Part shown: positions 23,568 through 35,328 of the stretch, piece after piece | How positions within the stretch are numbered: position 1 is the first letter of the stretch | How the letters are laid out: each line of letters starts with the position of its first letter | Source: Lactuca virosa | Taxonomy: Eukaryota; Streptophyta; Magnoliopsida; Asterales; Asteraceae | Assembly (NCBI GenBank): GCA_928212115.1 | Contig: CAKMRJ010005634.1 | Span: 127,963,143-128,027,142 of the forward strand | DNA length: 64,000 bases | Direction: 5' to 3' | Made by a program: the position numbers and the translations under genes | The notes under the pieces: generated by a model | Database searches by the model: none | The model's input: only the letters and a program-made list of their open reading frames with translations | What the model was told of the DNA's origin: nothing

Positions 23568-23838
23568 TGTGAGAATAATAAAGATCGATAGATTCTATAA
23601 TAATGACGTGAATTAAAGACAAGAACAATATTGATCTAAGATGTGCCGAATGATTAGATTAAAACAGCTCTAGAAGAGTTCTCAAATATGGAACTTTTCT
23701 GTGACAGCATACAAAAATGGCGTAACCCTAATAGGTTACATGCACGCTATATATAGACAAAAGTACATACCGGTTCCGAACATGGACATACCCATTTCAG
23801 AATTATACATTTGACACACCACATAATAAATCCTAACA
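23568..23838 (-). repeat. Sirevirus 5' LTR
   Basis: 271 bp with TATA-like CTATATATAG on the minus strand (about 23746-23755). It starts TGTTAGGATT and ends TTCTCACA on the minus strand. A second copy with the same flank lies at 57677-57947. Confidence 0.9.
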
Positions 23839-25467
23839 CCCCATTACCGTTATACTCACTATCTAATCTTAGTATGATGATCTTGAGGGATCTCACTTAA
23901 AAGGACTTTTATCAGCAGCCACCTATATTTCCTAGTTGATTAGGCATGCCAATATGATAATACTTTGGGTAAATACGGAAACACGGAAGTACCTTAGTAC
24001 TTTGGATAGTCACGGCAGGCATAGCAATACAATAATACTTTGGTTTAGCATGACAGTACAATAGTACTTTTGATAGGCACAACAGACATGGCTTATTATT
24101 TCGCACGACTTTCACTAACCTATCACAACTACTATCTCACACAGCCCTATCATAACCTCTCATTTGTTATTCCGCATAGCCTTTCACTACCCAATCATAT
24201 TATTAATTATAAATATATGATTAAATCAAGAAACAATCATATTGTACAACTACATTAAACACAACAAACACAACACACATAGCAGTTAAGCATTTAGAAT
24301 ACTTGTATTTATGTGTAAGTTTGAAAGTAACTATGCACTCACTTGACTTAAGTGGATGATTGGAGTATTCGGCTGCGCTCCGCCAAACTCTTTGACTTTT
24401 CTTCTGACGTGACCTAGATACGAATGTCACTAAGTCTTAGTCTTATATTCCTAACGACTAATGGTAGTCAAGATTCCTAACTAATCCCGATCTTTACATC
24501 AATATCTATCAAGTAAGGAAGAACCAGGTAGCATCGTATCGGTGGTAGGGCCCGTTCGGTATATAGAGTATATTTAAATAAAATAAGTGTAGCTTAACTT
24601 ACAAAGCACACTAATGAAAACTGGGAATTAAGTGGACAGAACTATGACTCAAGAGCTCCTAATCGCCGACTATCTGACATCGCAGGGCTTCTCTGCCTAA
24701 AAACTTTAGGGATAAATGGCTTAAAAATTTAGAGAAATCAAGAGAGAAACGTTGGGAGGGTGTGAGAATGGTTTGATATTCGACTCCTATTTATAGTTGA
24801 ATTTGGATTGCGCACTGCGCACCTGTTCCTACGTGCCACACATTTGGTTGGAAGTGATGAAATGTCGTTTTCTGCATGGTGCCACATGTCGCATTCTGGG
24901 AGGAGTGGCAGTACGCGCAGCGCACTCTATCGTTGCACGTGGGTGCGCATAAAGAATTTATGTTCCCTAGAAAGTTCATATCTTCTTCATACAAGCTATA
25001 TTTTTAATGGGTTTTATATCCACGTGTAGCTATCTACGAGATCTACAACTTTCACTTAGACTTCGTCGTCTAGTTTTGACTTCATTTTTAAAGCTATATT
25101 TTTAACAGGCTTATACTGTTAAAGTCTGTTAAAAATTCATAATTCACTCATATAACATCCGTTCTCGAATGTCTTTATATCGATAGATAGGTATTGATGA
25201 GATCTTCAACTCTCATTTAGATTGTTTTTCCTAATAATCGACTGATTCCAATTTCGGTTTCTGAGTCGTATACTACTATGCTGGATACTAGAAAAATAAT
25301 AACTTCTTCTCATGAAGTTAGATTTAGGCGTTTTTATATGTACATAATCCTTGTCACATATACTATAACTTTGGTTAAGATTATTAATCTTAATTAATCT
25401 TCTATCAAAAATCAATTTTAACGCTTATAATATCTTAAGCGTCTAGCCCTTATTTGTTGGTGTTACA

Positions 25468-25535
25468 ATTATCTCCTCCTTAGGATGATTACATCCCAGA
25501 ATCATCAACAAATGAGGGCTTTTATAATGACTCCG
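25468..25535 (-). mobile_element. Family A internal stub with polypurine tract
   Basis: The sequence next to LTR 1 matches the PPT-side start of the family A internal regions at 27743 and 31512 (CTCCTCCTTAGGATGATTAC, then TTTATAATGACTC). It is cut at CTCCG (25535) by element D. Confidence 0.7.
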
Positions 25536-26667
25536 TGATGAAATGATGTAAATAAGTAAACCTAGACTTGAAGAGTCGAAGTGTTGAAAATACTGAAACA
25601 GAGTTTTGAGAATCGTCAAGTGGAAAGTAATGCAGAAAATAAAGAGTTGTGAATCAAAAAAGTTAATGATAAACATTTTATATTCTCAAGATCAATGATT
25701 CAAATGTGTCTCATATTCATAAAGATTCAGTTACAAGTGTTTGAATGGTAAGCACACTAAAACAATCAAATGGCTCTCTGTAAACTAGTCTAAACAACAA
25801 ATAAGCAAAATGAGCAGGAAGAAGCAGGAATTGAGAAACTTTATAATGGAGCCCAATGAGTCTATTTATAGGATTTAGAAAATCCCATGACATGGCTTGA
25901 CCAATTAGGTGTTGAAACGTCATCATGAATTATTCATCAGTTGACACCTTGCCCTACTTAGCGGAGAATAGATGGAATATTCCAATTCTGTTAGTATTTC
26001 GTTAGGGTTCCATCCAAGTTTTGAGTCTTCATATTTCTTGAGCCTTTTTGATCAACCTTGAAAGTATGATGAGCGTCATGAGCATCGTGTTTCTCCATTG
26101 TCTTCTAAAATGTCATCAACTTCCAGAAATGTCATTAATCAAAGTTGAGTTGTTTCTTGAATGTTGGAATGTTTCTTGAACTTGAGGATGTACAAACATG
26201 TGTTCATGATGTGCCATTGAGAATTTGGACGTGACATCATCGTACATGATGTGTCATGTGAAATCCTGATGAGCCATCAACGTGTCCACGTTGCTCCACT
26301 TACTTGAGATGAGCCACCAATATTCATGTTGATCCATTATTATCTTGATGAACCATAAAGTTGTGGATGAGCCAACAATGTTTCTGATGAGTCATCAATA
26401 TTCCAGATGATCCATCAATGTCTTGATGCTCAACATATGATCTAGATGTGCCATCTGAGATCATGATTGTCCAACTTTCTTTCAACAAGTGCTTCATGTT
26501 CAACAAGTGATCCATGTTAACTTCAAGTGCTCTAATATTTGATTCATCAAATACTTGTTGAAAATTCAGGATCTTCTTTCCTGAAACATTCTTGTAATAT
26601 TTATTAGAAAATATAAATCAATATTCAACTTATATCAAGTGACAATCACATAATAATATTTCCAACA
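25536..26667 (-). mobile_element. Element D: 3' LTR of an unclassified retrotransposon
   Basis: On the minus strand the LTR starts TGTTGGAAATATTATTATG (at 26667) and ends CATTTCATCA (at 25536). A minus-strand TATA box CCTATAAATAG lies at about 25859-25869. The adjacent TCATAGGGGAAAC (26668-26681, minus) is a polypurine tract. Its U3 is unusual in holding many short GATGA / CATCA / GATGTG motifs (26190-26480). A second copy, 59512-60637, has the same insertion point. Confidence 0.7.
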
Positions 26668-27165
26668 GTTTCCCCTATGAGATGGTTACTTAAATAAGAG
26701 TCTTAAAAATGTGCAAAATGAAAAATATTGATTTAACATTTTCTCTCTCTGCTTCAATGGAATTTTCTGTTGAAGCAGATACACTTAAAAAAACTTTTTC
26801 TGAAAAAAAAAGAGTTGAGACAATGTGTTCCTCGAAGTTGAAAGATTTTCTTAGAGAAAATGTAATTGTCAATATGACAATTGGTAAGAAAGAAAATTCA
26901 AAAAAATTTGGAATTGATTATTAGTAAAAAATGTTCGAATTTGCACGATCTAGAAAAAATTGTTTTGTCAAGATAGGAAAGTAAAGTAACACATAGGAAT
27001 AACTTGCAAACTCGTGTTATGTTTTATTTAGCCAGAAGTTTGAAGAAAAATCAAGTGTTGAATAAGAGTGAAAGACTTGATGTTTTTCTAGATACTGAAA
27101 AATAAATAAAAACTTTGGATCATCTGCAAAAATATTTTTTAAGTTTCAAGTGTTTAAAATCTTTT
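26668..27165 (-). mobile_element. Element D internal remnant
   Basis: About 500 bases of AT-rich sequence upstream (minus strand) of the element D polypurine tract. No pol motif is present. It ends abruptly where family A LTR sequence resumes (GGAGTGACAGTGGGCGCG), so element D is truncated on this side and its 5' LTR is absent. Confidence 0.55.
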
Positions 27166-27742
27166 TCTAGTTGGAGTGACAGTGGGCGCGGTGCACTCTG
27201 TCGTTGCGTGCGGGTGCGCATGAAGAATTTATGTTTCCTAGAAAGTTCATATCTTCTTCATACAAACTCTATTGTCGATGAGTTTTATATCCACGCGTAG
27301 CTATCGAACATATCTATTACTTTCATTTAGACTTTGTCAGCTAGTTTTGATTTTATTTTTAAAGCTATATTTTTAACAGGCTTAGACTGTTAAAGTCTGT
27401 TAAAAATTTATAACTCTCTTGTATGACATCCATTCTCAATTGTCTTTATATCGACGAATAGGTATTGACGAGATCTTCAACTCTCGTTTAGATTGTTTTT
27501 CCTAACAATCGACCCATTCCAAATTCGGTTTATGAGTCGTATACCGCTACGCTGAAATATTAGAAAAATCATAACTTCTTCTCACGAAGTCAGATTTCGG
27601 TGTTCTTTATATGTACACAATCCTTGTCACATATACTATAACTCTAGTTAAGATTATTTATCTTAATTAATCTTCTATCAAAAAGTCAATTTTTAACTCT
27701 TATAATATCTTAAGTGTCTAGCCCTAATTTGCAGGTGTTACA
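27166..27742 (-). mobile_element. Family A LTR, partial copy
   Basis: This matches the promoter-distal (plus-strand right-hand) part of the family A LTRs from the GTGCGCATGAAGAATTTATG block to GCAGGTGTTACA. It is followed by the polypurine tract of another family A internal region. The left part is missing, lost where element D is joined to it. Confidence 0.75.
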
Positions 27743-29317
27743 TCTATCTCCTCCTTAGAATGATTATGTACCAGAATAATCAAAAAAACAGGGCTTGTAT
27801 AACCACTCCGCACGTTACCAATCCATCCTAGGTAATAACTGTAACTCTTACATCTTTTCAATAGAGTTTCCAACCCTTATACTTTTTGACTATTGGTGGT
27901 GCTCAATCTTACACCTGCTCTAAATTTGATCTTCATCGGAAACTTCTGCTGCATCTACTTTGATTATCATAACAGACCGATATGTCATGTTCTAATGACC
28001 TCTTCGCTTTTCTACTGCATCTACTTTGATTGTCGTACGTTGCAATGGATAGACTTAGGTCTCTTTGAGTCAGACTTCAGGATGGAAGATACCTTCCTTC
28101 ATGTTATAATGTGATGTAATCACATTCTAGCGTGTATCACTTCTAGCTACAGGCTGCTTGATCTTAATGATGACTGTGATACCTCTATCGATCGCTTCGA
28201 TTATCTTTTCCTTCAATCTCTTGACTTAATTAGGAGGCTACACTGATCATGGTTCTCTAAACCAATTAACTTACTCCGTAAACTTTTTTTCAAGTCGGAC
28301 CCGATTCGATATGACCACTAGGGTTGGAATGCATTCATCGTCTTAGTCATTATCGAAGTGATGGTAACGAGAAACAAGAAAAAATGAAGTAAATTACTAG
28401 TGCTAGTAACTATGTGACTCATCTTGGTCTAAGTATGAATCCTGTGTTTTCGGTAGTACCGACCCATACTACCTTCCACACCTACTCATACCTGTCCCAA
28501 AATTTGTCTCGCAGTCCCCAAGTTATTATTCCTAAAATCACAAAACAATTTTACACACACGAATGTGTCCAAGGAACCATAAAAAAAATTCCTAGACTCC
28601 ACTAGGACTTCTTCCAAGCGTATCTTTAATAACAATTCTGCTTCAACTCAGTTGGTGGTGGAAACGCCAGAAGATGGGACGAATAGACGATGTGAGGACT
28701 TCACATATTACACCTAAAGTTATATCCTTCTTCCAATCGAAAGTATACTTCTCCCGTACCAGTCTTATTATTATTCTACATATTCTAAAGACAAGATACC
28801 ACTTTATAGGTATTACTTACGATATCTTCCAATAGGTATCATTTACTATCGTAAGACTTCTCATTTCCACCATTTGCTCAGTCTGCTACGATTCTTTACC
28901 ACGACATTCTATACACCAAAAGAGATGTTCGGTGTACCAAGACGGGAATATAGATAGGGAAGGTTTTGACGCATGATCTTCCTTATCAACCCGAAAAGTT
29001 ATATGTTAGTTCTAATACCATAATTAAATGTTTAGAAACCTGAACACATAAAATTTCCAAATTATAGGTCAGCAACAGACCAGAAACCTAATACCACTTT
29101 AGATAAGTAACCTAAGTCATGCTATACTATAAATCATTTCGCACATAATAGCAACTGAAGCACATTCCTTAACGAATTCTATTACTTGTGTCAATTTAGG
29201 TATACTACCTAAAATAAAATAGACTCTCACCTCACAATCATTGCTTAACATTCTAAGCTTAAGTCTAGAAATTCCCTAAAATTCATAGTTCACTTAAACT
29301 AATACTCATATACCAAC
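27743..29317 (-). mobile_element. Family A internal region, copy 1 (non-coding)
   Basis: This is bounded on the right by a primer-site-like stretch next to LTR 2 and on the left by the polypurine tract (AGGAGGAGATAG, minus). It is about 1.57 kb. I find no gag, protease, reverse transcriptase or integrase motif in any frame; short ORFs such as 27893-28114 show no recognisable family. The whole element would be a non-autonomous derivative dependent on another element's proteins. The same interval recurs at 31512-32664 plus 49094-49499 and at 61508-63085. Confidence 0.7.
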
Positions 29318-29678
29318 TGTGGCATCCCCAATTTCACGACCTTTTTAAAACATTTTGTTTATGGTTATTTAAAACATTTGTTATTGCGGAATTGGTCCCA
29401 AAATATCCTTGACATTATGTAATATCAAAATCAAGGCATTTCAGAAGATTTTGTATTTTAAAAGGCTAGTATGTCATAACTGATACAAGAAACAAAGCAT
29501 AAACGGAGACTTACAAAGTCTCAATATACTAACGATCTACATCTCCTTGAATATCTCAACGGATCATTACATTATCTATGAGTATCTTCGTAATGCTACC
29601 CATGATACAAGGACACTGAGTGGGTCAGGCAGGGAAACCTAGTGAGTACATAGGGTTTTCAACCCACAATATTATAAT

Positions 29679-29768
<90 letters not shown>

Positions 29769-31511
29769 TCTTCAGCATTCTAATACCCAACTATCTAATT
29801 ACAGTTATGCTCACTTTCTAATCCTAGTATGATGATCTCAAGGGATCTCACTTAAAGGATCTTTATCAGCAGACATCGATATTTCCAAGTTGATTACGCA
29901 CGACAATATTATAATACTTTGGGTAAACACGACAACACAATAGTACCTTAGTACTTTGGATAGTCACAGCAGGAATGACAGTATAATAGTACTTTGGACA
30001 GGCATGACAAACACTACTTATTATTTTGCATGTTTATCTAACCTATCACAACCACTATCTCACACAGCCCTATCATAACCTCTCATTATTAATTCCGCAT
30101 AACCTTTCACTACCCAATCATATTATTAATTTAAATATACAATTAAATCAAGAAAAAATCATATTGTACAACTACATTAAACATAGCAAAGACATCACAC
30201 GTAATAATTAAGCATTTAGAATACTTGTATTTATGTGTAAATTTGAAAGTAACTATGCACTCACTTGAATTAGGTGGATGACTGGAGAATTCGGAAACGC
30301 TACACCAAACTCCTTGACTTTTATTCTGACGTGACCTAGATACGAATGTCACTAAGTCTTAGTCTTATATTCCTGACGACTAATGATAGTCTAGATTCGT
30401 CACTAATCCTGATGTCTACATCAAGATCTATCAAGTAAGGAACAACCAGGTAGGATCATATCGGAGGTAGGGTCAGTTTGGTATATAAAGTATACTGTTT
30501 GGAAATCCCACTTTAAGAACCTCACTAAATCCAACCTATACATCATCCCCGTAAGTAGATCAATTAGTATAATGACTTGGAATTACTGATAAATCTTAAT
30601 TATAGTTTCATAATAACAACTATAACTATAACTAAAAGTTACACTTTTATAAAATAAGTGTTGCTTAACTTAAAGAGCACACTGATGAAAACTAGGAATT
30701 AAGCGGACACAACTCTAACTCAAGAGCTGCTAATTGCCGGCTATCAAACACGGCAGTGCTTTACCGACTAAAAGCTTAAGGGCGAAATGCCTTAAAAATT
30801 AAGAGAAGTCGAGAGAGAAACGTTTGGATGGTGTGAGAATGGTCTGAGATTCGACTCATATTTATAGTTGAATTTGGACTGGATGTCACGCACTTGGTCC
30901 CATGCGCGCCGCACATTTGATTGGAAGAGATGATGTGTCATTCTTTGCATGGTGCCACGTGTCACATTCTGTGTGGAGTGACAATGCATACGACACACTT
31001 TGTTCCCTATAAAGTTCATATGTTCTTCATATGAGCTCTATTTTTGATGAGTTTTATATCCATGCGTAGCTTTCGACGAGATCTAGAACTTTCATTTAGA
31101 CTCCGTCGGCTAGATTTGATTTTATTTTTAAAACTAGATTTTTTAGAGACTTAGATTGTTAAAGTCTGTTAAAAATTCATAACTCACTTATATGACATCC
31201 GTTCTCGACTGTCTTTATATCGAAATATAGGTGTTGATGATATCTTTAACTCTCGTTTAGATTGTTTTTCCTAACAATCGACCAATTATAATTTTGGTTT
31301 CTGAGCTGTATACTTCTACGCTGAAATATTAGAAAAATCAAAACTTCTTCACATGAATTCAGATTTAGGCATTCTTTATATGTACGAAATCTTTGTCACA
31401 TGTACTATAACTCTGGTTAAGATTATCTATTTTGATTAATCTTCTATCAAAAAGTCAATTTTTAACGCTTATAATATCTTAAGCGTCTAGCCCTAATTTG
31501 CGGGTGTTACA
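29318..31511 (-). mobile_element. Family A LTR 2
   Basis: This is a complete 2,194-bp LTR, minus-strand ends TGTAACACCCGCAAA and GGGGATGCCACA. The TATA box CTATAAATATGAG (minus) lies at about 30856-30867 with a CT-rich leader. It contains an (AT)n tract. An internal region flanks it on both sides: primer-site side at 29317 and polypurine side at 31512. It thus serves as the 5' LTR of one unit and the 3' LTR of the next in a tandem array. Confidence 0.85.
29681..29764. repeat. (AT)n microsatellite inside LTR 2
   Basis: About 84 bases of AT dinucleotide. In LTR 3 (49869) and the LTR 1 end (10660, 11187) the same place has only a short AT-rich string; in the copy at 63453-63513 it is again expanded. 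Confidence 0.95.
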
Positions 31512-32664
31512 ATTATGCCCCCCTTAGGATGATTACATCTCGGAATCATCAACAAAACATGGCTTTTATAATGACTCTACATGTTACCAATCCATTATAG
31601 GTAAAAACCATAATTGTTACGTCTTTTATATAGAGTTTCCAACTCTTAGAATTTTTGACTATTGGTGGTGCTCAATCTTGCACCTGCTTTAAATTTGATC
31701 TTCATCGGAAACTTCTACTCCATATACTATGTTTATCATAACAGACCGATGGGTCATTTTTGAACGAACTCTCATTGTACGATGCACATGGCTAGACTCA
31801 GGTCTCTCTAAGTCATACTTTAGGATGGTAGATACCTTCCTTCATGTTCTAATGTGATATAATCACATTCTAGCGTATAACACTTCTAACTACATGCTTC
31901 TTGATATCAATGACGACTGCAATACCTCTATCAATCGCTACGATTATCTTTTCCTTCAATCTTTTGACTTAAGTAGGATGCTACACCGATAATGGTTCCC
32001 TGAACCAATTAACTTACTCCGGAGACTTTTTCTCAAGTCGGACTCGATTCAATATGACCAATAGGGTCGGAATGCATTCATCCTCTTAGTTATTAGGGAA
32101 ATGACGGTAACGACAGACATGAACAAATCGAAGTTAAATTTTAATGCTTTAGTAACTTTGTGACTTATCTTAGTTTAAGTATGAATCTTGTGTTTCTTTA
32201 TGTATGCTGTAGTACAGGCCCACACTACCTTCCACACCTACTCATATCTGTCCAAAAATTTGTCTCGCAGTCCCAAATTCATATTCCTAAAATCACAAAT
32301 CAATTTAACACACACGAATGTGTCATTCAATCATAAAAAAAATTCCTAGACTCAACTAGGACTTCTTCCAGGCGTATCTTTAATAGCACTTCTGCTTCAA
32401 CTCGGTTGGTGGTGGAAATGCCAGACGATGGGACGAGTAGACGATGGGAGGACTTCATGGATTACACCAAAAGTTATATCCTTCTGCCAATAGAAACTGT
32501 ACTTCCCCCATACCAGACGTATTATTATTAGACATATTCTAAAGGCAAGATACCAATCTGTACGTATTACTTATGATATCTTTCGATATGTATCATTCAC
32601 TATCATATGCCTTCTCATTTCCACCATTTTCTCAGTCCTTTACGAGTCTTTACCACGACATTCT
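31512..32664 (-). mobile_element. Family A internal region, copy 2, left part
   Basis: It begins at the polypurine tract next to LTR 2 and runs to ATTCT (32660-32664), where the Tat element is inserted. The remainder is 49094-49499. Collinear with 27743-28905 and non-coding like it. Confidence 0.75.
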
Positions 32665-33226
32665 TGTTAACGTTGCCGTGTACGGTCACGGTAAACTTTA
32701 CGGAAAGCATAGATGGAACGTTATCATGCCAGTACCATGGCCGAGACCCGGTCTTGGCCTAAGCAATCCAGCGTTGGGGCGACAACTTGCTTCCCATCAC
32801 AAGGAAAGAACATTCCACGTGATCCTCTCATTCACTCACGACCAATCAGGACATGACAAAAAGCTTAGGTGACGCCCAGAACTGACGTTACCTAGTAGTT
32901 AGTTATTGTGGATGTGATTCTCCCAGTAAGAGGAGGCCACGTCTCACATCCATTGGGCAAGGTCCCCACGATCCCTTAGTAACAGGTATAAAAGGATCTC
33001 TTCCGTCTCAAGGGAGGGATCCATCTTATCTCTCACAAAATTTACCCTAAAACTCTCTCTCAGAAAACCAACTAGATCGTCGGAGTGACGTCCCAGGAGA
33101 ACACTCGGATGTCCTTTAATGGTTTCTCTATGCCGTGTTCTCAAGAAAGCTTTGAGTGTTCCCAGGAAAGCCTTGAAGCCATATTTTCCATCCAACATCC
33201 CATCCCATGCTGAACATGTCACAACA
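32665..33226 (+). repeat. Tat element 5' LTR
   Basis: 562 bp. TATA box TATAAAAG at 32987-32994, followed by a leader rich in CTCTC. It is followed directly by a primer site. Confidence 0.9.
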
Positions 33227-33800
33227 TTTGGTGCCATCCGGACGTATCCTCAGAGTGATACATCCAATAAACGACGATGGTTCTCTACAAGAGGGCTATC
33301 TAAACACAGTGGCATCTGTGACTACAGTGAGCAACTGGTCTCGAATACCGATGACGATAACCAACAATCACCACTATGAGTATAGAACGCAGGTCCCAAC
33401 TCAGGTGCTAATAGTGCAAACGCCACCGATTACGAAGCCATCACTCCATAGTAGTTTTCGGCAACCGTCGTTGGATGGTTCATTGCCTCAGATAGCAGTA
33501 TCACATCTCGATCTGTTACATCAACCTCTGTATGACGGCACAAACGTACTCACCATTTCTCAGTCTCGCAAGAGAAACACCACTCACCAAGAAGAGGACG
33601 AGAAGGAGATGCTCTCGAGAAATCTACTCAACATTAGTTTTTCGAATAGCGATCCTAGACTATTGAATTGGGATCTGCGAGACCCATTCCTCATATATGG
33701 GTTCATTCGTAACACGAAAATCCATCGAATATATATCGACAATGGTAGTTGCTCCGATATACTATATTAGCATTGTTTCAGACAACTACCAGACGCGTGG
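33207..33800 (+). pseudogene. Tat gag remnant and protease segment
   Basis: The frame 33207-33770 begins with a Pro/Ser/Gln-rich part that looks like the extreme N-terminus of Tat gag. It then passes directly to a pre-protease and protease block (KIHRIYIDNGSCSDILY), ending in a stop at 33768-33770. Tat gag proteins normally run several hundred residues before this point, so most of gag appears deleted. The protease usually has D-S-G or D-G-G at its active site; this copy shows D-N-G. Between 33771 and 34390 the pol sequence (for example LPLTLVSHNES) continues in broken frames. Confidence 0.7.
33227..33246 (+). promoter_or_regulatory. Tat element primer binding site
   Basis: TTTGGTGCCATCCGG follows the LTR end. 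Many Tat elements have TTGGCGCC- or TTGGTGCC-type sites here rather than the Met-tRNA site. The exact tRNA is not determined. Confidence 0.6.
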
Positions 33801-34390
33801 AAGGAGGGGCTACAGCCCCCAACCGGTGGGCTATTGGTAGGGTTCACCGGACACAGTTTGTGGCCATTAGGCACTATCCGGCTGCCCTTAACGTTGGTCA
33901 GTCACAATGAGAGCGACCGAATCACATGAACAATCGAGTTCTATGTGATTCGGCATCTAGCATAACACAACATTCTGCTCGGACGGTCGGCAATCTCCTT
34001 ATTACACCTCGTACCATCGACGATCCATGGCATAGTTAAATTTAACACACGCCAGGGATCAGCGACAATCCTCGCCACAAACACCAGGGCACAGGATTGC
34101 CACCAAATCATTGTTGCTCCCAAGCTTGTGCGAGCACCAAAGAAATTGAAGGAGGGATGTTCCACCGAGCAACACCAAATAACCATGGAATATCTAGAAC
34201 AACTCATGTGAATTGGCGCTCACTTATCAGACGAGACCAGGGCACGACTGGTAGCACTCCTAAAGCAATATTCCACCGTTTTCGCCAGGAAACCAACAAA
34301 TCTGACAGGTGTTGACAGACAAGTCATAGAACATAGCCTTAATATATCGCTTGGAAGCACACTGTTAGACAAAAGAAGAGAGGCCAGGCA

Positions 34391-35328
34391 GCAGACCGGA
34401 ACAGAGCTATAAACGCAGAAGTGGCCGATCTGGTGAATGCTGGCATACTCCGGGAAGTCATGTTCTCGACATGGATAGCAAATCCTGTCATGGTAAAGAA
34501 AGCCAATGGGTCGTGGCAAATGTGCATTGATTACTCAAATCTGAATAACGCCTGCCTAAAGGACTATTATCCCCTCCCAGAGATCGATCAGAAAGTCCAA
34601 TCTCTTGAAGTTTTTCAGCTCAAATGTTTCCATGATGCATATAATATCACCAGGTACAGATGAAGAGAGAGGATGAGGCGAAAACAACCTTCCACACTGA
34701 AAAGGGGACTTTCTGTTATCGGAAAATGCCATTCGGACTAAAAAACGCGGGTGCTACATATCAGAGGCTAGTAGACAAGGTGTTTGATGATCAAATAGGT
34801 AGGAATATCGAAGTCTAAATCGATGACATGGTGATCAAGAGTCGCAATGAAGAAACATTGCTCCACGATGTGGAAGAAACCTTCAAAACGCTAGCTAAAG
34901 CGCAGATGAAGTTAAACCCAACTAAGTGTACCTTTGGAGTAGAGGAAGGGAAATTCCTTGGGTATCAGATATCCAAGGAAGGGATCCTGTCCAATCCCAC
35001 CAAAATCCAAGAGTTCCTTGAGTCGAAACCTCCCCACAACCTTAAGGGTGTACAAGAGATCAACGACTGGTTGACAGCTCTGGGGAGATTCATTGCCAAA
35101 TCTGCAGAAAAGGCGCTCCCTCTGTACCAAACACTCAAGGGGTGCCTAGAAAAGAGGCAGTTCAAATGGACAAAAAAGGCAGATGCGGCACTGCAACAAC
35201 TGAAAGGCGCCTTACACCAACTACTGGCCCTCGCCAGTCCGCTATCGGGGGAGACACTACAGATGTATTTAGCAGCTTCTGAAGAAGCAATCTCCTCTGT
35301 GTTAGCAGTGGAGAGGGAGAGCAAGTAG
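34391..35328 (+). pseudogene. Tat reverse transcriptase, broken
   Basis: Piece 34421-34663 carries LVNAGILREV, NPVMVKKANGSWQMCIDY and YPLPEID. A frameshift after CFHDAY moves the frame. MPFGLKNAGATYQRLVD then follows (about 34725-34780), and the catalytic box reads stop-IDDMVIKS: the tyrosine codon of the Y-x-D-D motif has become TAA (34816-34818). Piece 34828-35328 continues with KLNPTKCTFGVEEGKFLG and the connection domain (TLKGCLEKRQFKW). No active polymerase could be made. Confidence 0.9.

Larger units (their letters stand above)
11231..23838 (-). mobile_element. Sirevirus-like Copia retrotransposon, full length, decayed
   Basis: Two 271-bp LTRs (23568-23838, 5'; 11231-11501, 3') bound 12.6 kb of minus-strand sequence. 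The LTRs read TGTTAGGATT to CTTATTGTTCTCACA style ends. Flanks CCGCA (11226-11230) and CCCCA (23839-23843) form a 5-bp duplication with one change; uninterrupted family A LTRs have ACCCCATTAC at this place. A primer site complementary to initiator Met-tRNA and a polypurine tract are in place. Order on the minus strand is gag with zinc knuckle, protease, integrase, reverse transcriptase, RNase H, then an extra ORF3 region, which with the IYVDDIIFGST reverse transcriptase motif indicates the Sirevirus lineage. All genes carry stops. About 17 LTR differences by eye suggest an old insertion. Confidence 0.88.
10822..25467 (-). mobile_element. Family A LTR 1 (3' LTR), split by a sirevirus
   Basis: On the minus strand this LTR starts TGTAACACCAACAAA (at 25467) and ends GGATGTCACA (at 10822). 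It consists of 10822-11230 and 23839-25467, interrupted by the Copia element 11231-23838. A minus-strand TATA box (CTATAAATAG) lies at 24788-24797, followed by a CT-rich leader. A polypurine-type tract AAGGAGGAGATAAT (minus strand, 25468-25481) directly precedes it, marking a 3' LTR. A further 410-base copy of its end, 10295-10704, belongs to the tandem duplication. LTR length without the insertion is about 2.0 kb, slightly shorter than LTR 2 and LTR 3 because of an internal deletion near 24.5 kb. Confidence 0.8.

Noticed and set aside
24791..24994. Repeated small ORFs (also at 30792, 50982 and 58767) with similar sequence
   Set aside because: Similarity comes from family A LTR copies around the TATA box; the frames are not conserved and sit in the promoter/U3 region.
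27893..28114. Candidate small gene in the family A internal region (also at 61661)
   Set aside because: The frame exists in two copies that are duplicates of each other, and the third copy (31660 region) breaks it; no sign of selection on protein.
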